Shown here piece by piece: positions 24,172-31,308 of a DNA stretch of 64,000 nt (positions are counted from its first letter, which is position 1; each line of letters opens with the position of its first letter). The translations under genes were made by a program, and so were the position numbers. The DNA is from CAVRQM01 sp963822705 (GTDB taxonomy: Bacteria; Pseudomonadota; Alphaproteobacteria; Acetobacterales; Acetobacteraceae), in NCBI GenBank assembly GCA_963822705.1, contig CAWGIX010000005.1:1-64000 (forward strand), given 5' to 3'. Under the pieces are notes generated by a model, which saw nothing but the letters and a program-made list of their open reading frames with translations, was not told the origin of the DNA and did not search any database.

Positions 24172-25176
24172 ATGAAGTTTGCGGCAGCGATGGGCCTGGT
24201 GATCGGTGTCGCGCTGTCGGCCTGGCTGCTCGCCAGTTATGGCTTTGGCCGCGTGCTGGACCTCTTGGGTCACGCCGGATGGTGGGGTCTTTCGACGGTG
24301 ATTTCGTTGCATTTGGTGCAGGTGGTCCTGTCCGCCGCGGCATGGCGCGAGATCGCCGGCCCGACGGTTCCACAACCGGGCCTGCGCGACTTCGTCGCAC
24401 TGCGCTGGATTCGCGAAGCGGTGAACAACCTTTTGCCGGTCGGGCAGATTGGCGGCGAATTCGTCGGCGCCCGCTTGTTGCAGCGCCGGGGGGTGAAACT
24501 GGCCGTCGCGGTTGCCGGCTCGATCTGCGACCTGACCATCGAGTTGCTGACCCAGATCGCGTTTACCGTGCTCGGCCTGGGCTTGCTGCTGCTGACCGTC
24601 GGAGGTGGCGGCATCGCCCTGTACGTCATCGGCGGGGTGACCATCGCTATTGCGGTCGCCGCCGGTTTCCTGGCGGCACAGTGGTTCGGTCCGGTCCGGA
24701 TGATCGAGGCGGGGCTGATCCGGCTTGGCAAGGCCATGGGCTGGCAGGGTTTCGGCGGCGTTCAGGGTCTGCACGATGCGCTGATCGCGCTCTACCGATC
24801 ACCGCGCCGGCTGCGGCGATCGGCCGCCCTTCACCTGATATCCTGGCTGCTGGGCGGCATCGAGGTGTGTCTCGCGTTGCACTTCTTGGGGCGCGACGTC
24901 AGTATTTCCGCCGGTCTGATCATCGAGAGTCTCGGCCAGGCGCTGAAGGCGGCCGGCTTCGCCGTGCCTGGCGCGCTCGGCGTTCAGGAGGGCGGCTACG
25001 TCGTCGTGTGCGGCCTGTTCGGCCTCTCCCCTGAACTCGCGATCGCCCTGTCCCTGATCAAGCGCCTGCGCGAAATCGCGCTCGGCCTTCCCGGACTTGC
25101 CGCCTGGCGATGGCTCGAGCGGCCATCGGCCGCCGCAAACCAGGCGCTGCCGCACTCGTCCGGGGCAACGCCGTGA
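24172..25176 (+). CDS. HpnL-like/lysylphosphatidylglycerol synthase TM-region protein (copy 2)
   Basis: Inner-membrane protein of 334 residues with about eight hydrophobic segments, paralogue of the product of 5824-6828. Shared blocks are RWIREAVNNLLPVGQIGGEF and FAVPGALGVQEGGYVVVCGL. AGAGGACGGCGG precedes the ATG. It overlaps the following CDP-alcohol phosphotransferase start by four bases (GTGA), showing the two work together; the dioxygenase and nucleotidyltransferase are divergent across a 186-base gap. Likely a transporter or flippase for the lipid or lipid-linked product of this locus. Confidence 0.75.
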   Translation: MKFAAAMGLVIGVALSAWLLASYGFGRVLDLLGHAGWWGLSTVISLHLVQVVLSAAAWREIAGPTVPQPGLRDFVALRWIREAVNNLLPVGQIGGEFVGARLLQRRGVKLAVAVAGSICDLTIELLTQIAFTVLGLGLLLLTVGGGGIALYVIGGVTIAIAVAAGFLAAQWFGPVRMIEAGLIRLGKAMGWQGFGGVQGLHDALIALYRSPRRLRRSAALHLISWLLGGIEVCLALHFLGRDVSISAGLIIESLGQALKAAGFAVPGALGVQEGGYVVVCGLFGLSPELAIALSLIKRLREIALGLPGLAAWRWLERPSAAANQALPHSSGATP

Positions 25177-25823
25177 TCGGCGGCTCGTGGACGCATCTCC
25201 TGGCGCGTTGGATGCTCCGGCCGCTGCTCGGCACCGGCATCAAGCCGAACCACCTGACCACGCTGCGCCTCATATCCGGTATGGCCGCCTGCGGTGCCTT
25301 GGCACTCGGCACCCGTGCCGGCGCGTGGTGGGGCGGCGCGCTATGGCTCGTCTCCGCCTTCCTCGACCGCGCCGATGGCGAATTGGCGCGCATCGGCGAC
25401 ATGATGAGCGAACGCGGCCACCTGTACGACTATCACTCCGACAATGCGGTCGGCACGATCTTCTTCGTGGCCATCGGCATCGGCCAGCGCCACTCCTCGT
25501 TCGGCGAATGGGCGCTCGCTCTCGGCTTGGTCGCTGCGGTTTCGTTTCTGCTGTGCAAGTGGTGGGCGCAGTTGCTGGAACGGCTGAGCCCGCCGGGCAC
25601 CCGCGCCTATTCGGGTTTTTGGGGCTTCGATCCCGACGACGCGCTCTATCTGATGGCCCCCTTCGCCTGGCTGGGCTGGCTTGATTTCGTCCTGGCGGGC
25701 GCCGCCAGCGTCACCCCGGTTGTCGCGGCGGTCACTGGCCTCCGTCTCCTGGCCCTGCGCCGCGCCACGGCTGACAGGACGCGCTCGCCTGCGCTCCGAG
25801 CAGGATCAGGGCGGCTTCCGTAA
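25173..25823 (+). CDS. CDP-alcohol phosphatidyltransferase family enzyme
   Basis: Membrane enzyme that moves a phosphoalcohol from a CDP carrier to an acceptor. The signature D-x2-D-G-x2-A-R-x8-G-x3-D-x3-D is seen as DRADGELARIGDMMSERG followed by HLYDYHSD. About five hydrophobic segments. GTG at 25173 is taken as the start because it overlaps the preceding stop; the upstream ATG at 25110 would overlap that gene by 67 bases. Product 216 residues. Together with the nucleotidyltransferase (which would make the CDP-alcohol) it outlines an activation-transfer pathway. Confidence 0.85.
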   Translation: MIGGSWTHLLARWMLRPLLGTGIKPNHLTTLRLISGMAACGALALGTRAGAWWGGALWLVSAFLDRADGELARIGDMMSERGHLYDYHSDNAVGTIFFVAIGIGQRHSSFGEWALALGLVAAVSFLLCKWWAQLLERLSPPGTRAYSGFWGFDPDDALYLMAPFAWLGWLDFVLAGAASVTPVVAAVTGLRLLALRRATADRTRSPALRAGSGRLP

Positions 25824-25866
25824 CGGGGCAGACGCCACTCGAACGCGCCGCGCCGCGCCACCCCGC

Positions 25867-25934
25867 AACGACGTCTCCACGTCTTGCATCGTGGCGCCCG
25901 ATCCCAGCGCCCGCGAACTGGTAACCCCGTGCGT
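25867..25934 (-). pseudogene. relic of a lipB 3' end
   Basis: About 68 bases that match, with some substitutions, the C-terminal coding part of lipB at 30535-30595. Read on the minus strand the relic gives RALGSGATMQDVETSL, against RALGSGATMQDVDASL in the intact gene. No upstream lipB sequence is present. It lies back to back with a relic of an SDR end. This is direct evidence of local duplication or of a lost neighbour gene. Confidence 0.65.
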
Positions 25935-25936
25935 TA

Positions 25937-25984
25937 GGGAGCTGCTTGCGTATCGATGCAGGCGTGATCAAGAGCGGGTTCTAG
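25937..25984 (+). pseudogene. relic of an SDR C-terminus
   Basis: Fifteen codons plus stop reading GSCLRIDAGVIKSGF, compared with GAALRVDGGVIKSAF at the end of the SDR gene at 21543-22334. The codons upstream do not continue the similarity. It directly follows the lipB relic, so this intergenic gap holds the ends of two genes in opposite directions. Confidence 0.55.
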
Positions 25985-26156
25985 TCTGGGCTGGAAGCAC
26001 TTGCCCGAAGCGCCTCGTCGAACCACGGCGCTAGCCGCCGCGCTTCTTTAACCCAGCATTCACCACAACAGCGTTAGCTCGGCCGGACAAACCGAATGGC
26101 GCGACCCTTCCCATCCCTGTTCACGGGGCAGCGGCCAGAAAGCGGCAGAGGTGAAG

Positions 26157-27524
26157 ATGCAGGTCCGCCGGCTCGGTGCTGTCCGCATTGCGACGAGCCA
26201 TCCGCAGCTATGGTCGTTGACCTTGGCCCTGTTTGCAATCCTGTCGCTAGGCCCCGGGACTGCTTATGCGGTGCCCGCGTTCGCGCAACAAACGGGGCAG
26301 CCCTGCGCGGCTTGCCATGTCGGCGCCTTCGGACCGCAGCTCAAACAGTATGGCCGCGATTTCAAGCTGAATGGCTATGTTGCCAGTGACGGCAAGCAGC
26401 ACGGCCTGCCCTTGGCGCTGAGCACGCAGCTTTCCTTCACCCACACCGATGCCGCGCAACCTGGTCCCGCGGCCCCGCACTTCGCCGTCAACGATAACTT
26501 CGCGGTCGATCAGACCTCGTTCTATTACGCCGGCCGCATCGTCCCGTGGCTCGGCGCCTTCGTGCAGATCACCTACGATGGCGTCGCTCGACAATTGCAA
26601 GTCGACAACATCGACATTCGCCACGCGCATGACGGCGAACTGTTCGGCGATGACCTGGTTTACGGCTTCACCGCCAACAACAATCCGACCGTCACCGATC
26701 TGTGGAATTCCACCCCGGCGTGGGGATTTCCCTATAACGGGTCGGCGCTGGCCCCGACCCCTCTGGCGGCCACGCTGATCGACGGCGGGTTGGGGCAGCG
26801 CGTGCTCGGCGGCGGGGCCTACGCGCTGTGGAACGATCTGGTATACCTGGAGACCGACCTCTATCGCGGCCTCGGCTACGACGTCTTGAATGCGACCGGG
26901 ATCGTGCCCGTCGCCGGCACCGACAAGACGCGCGGCGTGATCCCCTACTGGCGCCTGGCGCTGCAGCAGGAATTCGGCCGCAACTATGTCGAGCTCGGCA
27001 CCTACGGTCTGACCGCGAGCGTGCTGCCCGGCGGCATCGATATCCCCGGGCAGACTGACCGGTTCACCGACACGGCGCTCGACGCCAACTACCAGTTCAC
27101 GTTGAATCCCAAGAGCGTAACCAGCGACATGGTTTCCGCGCACGCGACGCTGATCCACGAGAACGCGTCGCTCGGCGCCAGCGAAGTCATCAGCGGCGCC
27201 CGGCGGTCGCACACGCTGAACACGCTCCGTGCCGATATTTCCTACAGCATCGGCGCCACGATCACTCCCACCATCCAATACTTCCGGACCGGCGGCACCG
27301 CCGATGCCGCCTATTGGGGGACGCCGAGCGGCAGCCCGGATAGCAGCGGCATCGTCGCCGAAATCGCGTACGTGCCCTGGGGCAAGCCGCATTCGTGGAT
27401 TTCATGGGGCAATGTCCGCCTCGCCGTGCAGTACGTGGATTACTTCCGCTTCAATGGCTCGGCCCGCAACGCCTCCGCCAACAACGCGCTCTACTTCAGC
27501 GTCTGGGCGGCCGCGCATTTTTGA
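26157..27524 (+). CDS. outer-membrane monohaem cytochrome-porin, Cyc2-like
   Basis: Protein of 455 residues: signal peptide ending near AYA, then VPAFAQQTGQPCAACHVGAF and GPQLKQYGRDFKLNGY, a single CxxCH haem site within the sequence pattern known from Cyc2-type cytochromes, then about 380 residues of alternating aromatic/polar strands ending in ALYFSVWAAAHF, with the terminal Phe usual for outer-membrane beta-barrels. Cyc2 proteins carry electrons through the outer membrane, for example from Fe(II). The start ATG 26157 has GAGG upstream. The cupredoxin gene follows by 16 bases. Homologues also occur in organisms not known to oxidise iron, so the substrate is open. Confidence 0.65.
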   Translation: MQVRRLGAVRIATSHPQLWSLTLALFAILSLGPGTAYAVPAFAQQTGQPCAACHVGAFGPQLKQYGRDFKLNGYVASDGKQHGLPLALSTQLSFTHTDAAQPGPAAPHFAVNDNFAVDQTSFYYAGRIVPWLGAFVQITYDGVARQLQVDNIDIRHAHDGELFGDDLVYGFTANNNPTVTDLWNSTPAWGFPYNGSALAPTPLAATLIDGGLGQRVLGGGAYALWNDLVYLETDLYRGLGYDVLNATGIVPVAGTDKTRGVIPYWRLALQQEFGRNYVELGTYGLTASVLPGGIDIPGQTDRFTDTALDANYQFTLNPKSVTSDMVSAHATLIHENASLGASEVISGARRSHTLNTLRADISYSIGATITPTIQYFRTGGTADAAYWGTPSGSPDSSGIVAEIAYVPWGKPHSWISWGNVRLAVQYVDYFRFNGSARNASANNALYFSVWAAAHF

Positions 27525-27540
27525 AGGCAGTGGCAGCGCA

Positions 27541-27870
27541 ATGAAAAGCTGGAAGATCAAAACTGCGGGATTTGTGGCCGCGACAGCCCTGGCCACGCTC
27601 GGCGTGCGGGCAGCGAGCGTGACCGTCGACCAGTCGGGCCAGCACTTCAGCGAAACGTCGCTCACGGTCAAGCCGGGAGACACCGTGGTATATGCCAATC
27701 GCGATGACGTGATTTACAACATCAGCGTCATCGACCAGGACGACGACGCCGACGATCTCGGCCTGCAGAAACCGGGCCAAGTCCTGAGCTACAGGTTTAC
27801 CAAGCTGGGGCGCTTCAAAGTCCGTTGCAGCATCCACCCCAGCATGAGGATGACCGTCAATGTCCGGTGA
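27541..27870 (+). CDS. small periplasmic cupredoxin-like protein
   Basis: Exported 109-residue protein with a plastocyanin-like fold. Signal peptide cleaved near VRAAS; then SLTVKPGDTVVYANRDDV, and the C-terminal copper loop RCSIHPSMRMTVNVR with Cys, His and Met. The first His ligand, normally in a D-x2-H-N context, is replaced by Tyr (DDVIYNIS), so copper binding may be altered or the protein may be a non-canonical site. It is 16 bases behind the haem-porin gene, which makes it a candidate periplasmic electron acceptor for that protein. Confidence 0.75.
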   Translation: MKSWKIKTAGFVAATALATLGVRAASVTVDQSGQHFSETSLTVKPGDTVVYANRDDVIYNISVIDQDDDADDLGLQKPGQVLSYRFTKLGRFKVRCSIHPSMRMTVNVR

Positions 27871-27942
27871 CAGGTTGCCCATGCAGCGCAGCGGGGCGAC
27901 TGCGATCGTCCGATTGCCGGCGCATCCGCAGGATCGGCATAT

Positions 27943-30471
27943 GTGTCGCTTCATGTTTTGCTTCCCTGGCGGCCACGGCGCGTGCCATCCGGCTCGCGCA
28001 GCAAGCCGCCGCCTTCGTCGCGCCGCCAATTCTCAAGGTCCACGTCCATAACGATCCGCGGCAAAATTGCGTTGGCGTGCCTGGCGCTGCTGCTGATCTG
28101 CGGCGGGATGGGCAGCTTCGCGGACCGGACACAGTCCCGGCTCGGCACGCTGGCCATCGACATCTATGACGGCGCGTATCTCGGCATGAGCTATATCGGG
28201 CGTGCCCAGAACGAATTCCTGCGCTTCGCAGCGACGCGCCACGGGGCCACGGGGCAGCCGATCGACGCCGAGGCCCGCACGCGGCTGCAGGCCGTGCTGG
28301 ACGATCTGGACATAGCCACCGATCGGGCGATGTCGGAGAAGGCCCGCGCTCTGGCCAGGGCCGTGCGAGCCCGGGTTGCCGGTGTGACGGAGGCTACCGA
28401 CGCTTCGACCCTCGCCGGCATCGATGCCGATTTGGCCAAGACGGTGCCCCGCTACGGCACCGACGGTCTGGAGGCACGCGACAGCGCCGAAGCCTATGCC
28501 GCCGAGACGAAGAATGCCCTGTGGCGAGCGATCCTGGTGGCCTTGGGCCTGGCCGCCCTGGTCGGGATCGCGCTTGACCAGGCGGTAATCCCCCCACTCA
28601 TACGGGGCATCGGGATCGCCCGAGCGATCGCTGGTGGCAAGCTGGACAACGTGATCGTTGCAAAGGGCCGCAGCGAGGCGGCGCAGCTGCTGCGAGCCCT
28701 AGCGGCAATGCAGGCGGCGATCGTTCAAAGTATTGCCGAAACGCAGGCGCTGCACGCCGCGGAAGAGCGTCGGTACGCGATCCACCAGGCAGAGCTGACC
28801 AGCGCAATGGGACGCCTGCGCGAACTCTCGGACAGCACGTTCGAGGGCCTCATGATCCACCGCGAAGGCAAGGTACTGGACGCGAACGCCGCGTTCTGCT
28901 CGATGGTCGGGCTGCCGCTCGACGCGGTTAGCGGGGCGCCGGTGGCGGCGTTCGCAAATGTCTGGGCAGAGACTTTGAGTGCGCCGCCGGATCTGAGCGT
29001 GCCGGAGGTGAGGGAGATCGTCGTCACGACGGGCAATGGTGAGCCGTTGCCGGTCGAGATCCGCTCCAGGGATATTTCCTACGCCAGCGGACCCGCGCGG
29101 GTAACGGCGCTACGCGACATTCGCGAGCGCCGTGCGGCGGAGAGCCGGATTCACTTCCTGGCACATCACGATGTGCTCACCGGATTGGCCAATCGGTTCC
29201 TGTTGCACGACATCGCCACCCGCGAACTTGCGCTGTCGCAGAGCCTCTCCAGATCGAGCGCGGTGTTATGCATCGATCTCGACCGGTTCAAGACGGTCAA
29301 CGACACGCTCGGTCATCAGTCGGGCGATCTGCTGCTGAAGGAGGTTGCGAGCCGAATTCGCGAGAACATCCGTGATACGGACATCGCGGCACGCACTGGC
29401 GGCGACGAATTCATTGTGGTGCAGACCAAGTGCCTGCAACCGTCGGACGCGGCACAGCTGGCCCGCCGGTTGGTCGATCGGCTATCGGAGCCATACGACC
29501 TCGATGGCCAGCGGGTCAGCATCGGGGCCAGCGTTGGCATCGCCCTTCAACCGCAGGACGGAACCCAGGTCGACGTACTGCTCAAATACGCGGACCTCGC
29601 CCTGTATCGCGCGAAAGCGCTCGGTCGCGGCAGCTTCTGCTTCTTCGAAGCCGAGATGGATACGCTGCAGCGAGAGCGCAGGGAAATGGAGCAGGACTTG
29701 GCGCAGGCGATCGCGGCGGGACGGATGGAATTATTCTTCCAGCCGCTGTTCGGCGCCGAGGGCGAGGAGATTGTCGCGCTCGAGGCGCTGGTGCGCTGGC
29801 CTCACCCGACGCGAGGGCTGATCCAGCCGGATTTCTTCATTCCGCTAGCCGAAGAGACCGGTCTCATCGTCCCGCTCGGCCAATGGGTGTTGGAAGCGGC
29901 ATGCCGCGCCGCGGTCGGCTGGCCGAGAGACTGCCGGGTCGCGGTCAATGTCTCGGCGAGGCAGTTCAAGGACGGCGATCTGCCGGCGATCGTTGCCGAT
30001 ATTCTGGCCCGCACCGGGTTGCCTCCGAATCGCCTGGAACTTGAGGTGACCGAGAGCCTGCTGATCGACGACACCGATCAGGCACTCAAGGCACTGACCG
30101 CCCTGAAGGCTCTCGGTTTGCGCATTGCGCTCGACGATTTCGGCACCGGCTATTCGAGCCTTTCCTATTTGCAACGTTTTCCGTTTGACAAAATCAAGAT
30201 CGACAAGGCGTTCGTGCAGAATCTCACTACCGATAGCGGGGCGCAAGCGATCGTCAAGGCGATCCTCGCCATGAGCCACGCTCTCAATCTGGATGTCACC
30301 GCCGAGGGCGTCGAGACCCGGAATCAGCTGGCGCTGCTCCGCTCCGCTCACTGCGATGAAATCCAGGGGTTCCTGCTCGGACGGCCTATGCAATCGGAGC
30401 GCGTCGAAGCCTATCTGGACCGTGAAGCCGCCTCTGAGACAACGAACCTGCTACAGACAACGGCCGGCTAG
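27943..30471 (+). CDS. membrane PAS-GGDEF-EAL cyclic-di-GMP protein
   Basis: Bifunctional-type c-di-GMP regulator, 842 residues. TM1 about 41-58, extracytoplasmic sensor helix region, TM2 about 192-215, HAMP-like linker, PAS about 295-400, GGDEF about 405-565 with intact GGDEF at 486-490, EAL about 585-825 with EALVRW at 614 and the later LALDDFGTGYSSL-type loop (IALDDFGTGYSSLSYLQRF). Both active sites look intact, so cyclase and phosphodiesterase activity are possible. A GTG start at 27943 is assumed; an upstream RBS is not clear. It trails the haem-porin and cupredoxin genes by 72 bases and may sense the same condition. Confidence 0.85.
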   Translation: MSLHVLLPWRPRRVPSGSRSKPPPSSRRQFSRSTSITIRGKIALACLALLLICGGMGSFADRTQSRLGTLAIDIYDGAYLGMSYIGRAQNEFLRFAATRHGATGQPIDAEARTRLQAVLDDLDIATDRAMSEKARALARAVRARVAGVTEATDASTLAGIDADLAKTVPRYGTDGLEARDSAEAYAAETKNALWRAILVALGLAALVGIALDQAVIPPLIRGIGIARAIAGGKLDNVIVAKGRSEAAQLLRALAAMQAAIVQSIAETQALHAAEERRYAIHQAELTSAMGRLRELSDSTFEGLMIHREGKVLDANAAFCSMVGLPLDAVSGAPVAAFANVWAETLSAPPDLSVPEVREIVVTTGNGEPLPVEIRSRDISYASGPARVTALRDIRERRAAESRIHFLAHHDVLTGLANRFLLHDIATRELALSQSLSRSSAVLCIDLDRFKTVNDTLGHQSGDLLLKEVASRIRENIRDTDIAARTGGDEFIVVQTKCLQPSDAAQLARRLVDRLSEPYDLDGQRVSIGASVGIALQPQDGTQVDVLLKYADLALYRAKALGRGSFCFFEAEMDTLQRERREMEQDLAQAIAAGRMELFFQPLFGAEGEEIVALEALVRWPHPTRGLIQPDFFIPLAEETGLIVPLGQWVLEAACRAAVGWPRDCRVAVNVSARQFKDGDLPAIVADILARTGLPPNRLELEVTESLLIDDTDQALKALTALKALGLRIALDDFGTGYSSLSYLQRFPFDKIKIDKAFVQNLTTDSGAQAIVKAILAMSHALNLDVTAEGVETRNQLALLRSAHCDEIQGFLLGRPMQSERVEAYLDREAASETTNLLQTTAG

Positions 30472-30497
30472 GCTCACTGCCCACGGCTAATTCTCAC

Positions 30498-31172
30498 CTA
30501 CTCGAACGCCTCCCTCCACTGCGCCCGCAAGGACGCGTCGACGTCTTGCATCGTGGCGCCCGACCCCAGCGCCCGCAGGCTGGTCACCCCCTGCGCGCGG
30601 ATGCCACAGGGCACGATGCCATCATAGTGCGACAGGTCGGGGTCCACGTTCAGCGCCACCCCGTGGAAACTGACCCAACGCGACACCCGCACCCCGATCG
30701 CCGCGATTTTTGCCTCACCGCCCAGAAAAGCCGGGTCGGCGACCCAAATTCCCACCCGCCCCTCGCGCCGCTCGCCGCGGACCCCGAATGCCGCGATCGT
30801 GCGGATCAGCCACTCCTCCAGCCCATGCACGAAGCCGCGCACGTCGCGCGGCGGCACAGGACCGTGCCGGCGAGACAGGTCCAGCATGACATAGGCCACG
30901 CGCTGGCCGGGCCCGTGATAGGTCCACTGCCCGCCCCTCCCCGCTTGGAACACCGGAAACCGGCCGGAATCGCGCAACTCCGCCGGCACGGCCGACGTAC
31001 CGGCGGTGTACAGCGGCGGGTGCTGCAGCAGCCAGACCTGCTCCGCGGCCTCCCCGGCGCGGATCGCGGCCGCGCGCGCCTGCATCGGGGCCAGCGCCTC
31101 CGGATACGGCACCAAGCCCGGCTCGACCCGCCAGTCTACCGCGGCTCCGGCAATTGCCGCAGTTTCGCTCAT
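30498..31172 (-). CDS. lipB: lipoyl(octanoyl) transferase
   Basis: Transfers octanoate from acyl carrier protein to lipoate-dependent enzymes. Family motifs: LLQHPPLYTAGTSA, GGQWTYHGPGQRVAYVMLDL, GEAKIAAIGVRVSRWVSFHG with the catalytic Lys, and DGIVPCGIRAQGVTSL with the catalytic Cys. Length 224 is normal. The start lies just 26 bases from the divergent tRNA-Leu gene. Part of its 3' end is duplicated as a relic at 25867-25934. Confidence 0.92.
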   Translation of the reverse strand: MSETAAIAGAAVDWRVEPGLVPYPEALAPMQARAAAIRAGEAAEQVWLLQHPPLYTAGTSAVPAELRDSGRFPVFQAGRGGQWTYHGPGQRVAYVMLDLSRRHGPVPPRDVRGFVHGLEEWLIRTIAAFGVRGERREGRVGIWVADPAFLGGEAKIAAIGVRVSRWVSFHGVALNVDPDLSHYDGIVPCGIRAQGVTSLRALGSGATMQDVDASLRAQWREAFE

Positions 31173-31198
31173 CGGCTATAGGCCAAAATCTGCCCGGT

Positions 31199-31281
31199 GC
31201 GGTCGTGGCGGAATGGTAGACGCGCAAGCTTGAGGTGCTTGTGGGGGAAACCTCGTGGAAGTTCGAGTCTTCTCGACCGCA
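31199..31281 (+). tRNA. tRNA-Leu (GAG)
   Basis: Cloverleaf with acceptor stem GCGGTCG pairing CGACCGC, discriminator A, D-arm with GGCGGAATGGTAGACGC, anticodon stem CAAGC/GCTTG and loop TTGAGGT giving anticodon GAG, a long variable arm (GTGGGGGAAACCTCGT) and T-loop GTTCGAGTC. The long variable arm and the anticodon both indicate a class II leucine tRNA reading CUC/CUU. The terminal CCA is not encoded. Confidence 0.95.
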
Positions 31282-31308
31282 TTTCCCTAGCCTCGCCAGG
31301 ATACACAC

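Noticed and set aside
25110..25172. ATG 25110 as start of the CDP-alcohol phosphotransferase
   Set aside because: It would overlap the flippase gene by 67 bases and add residues without family similarity; the GTG at 25173 overlaps by four bases.
22374..25823. Phosphonate (2-aminoethylphosphonate) biosynthesis cluster
   Set aside because: No PEP mutase (PepM), phosphonopyruvate decarboxylase or transaminase gene is present, so the phosphonate route cannot be claimed.
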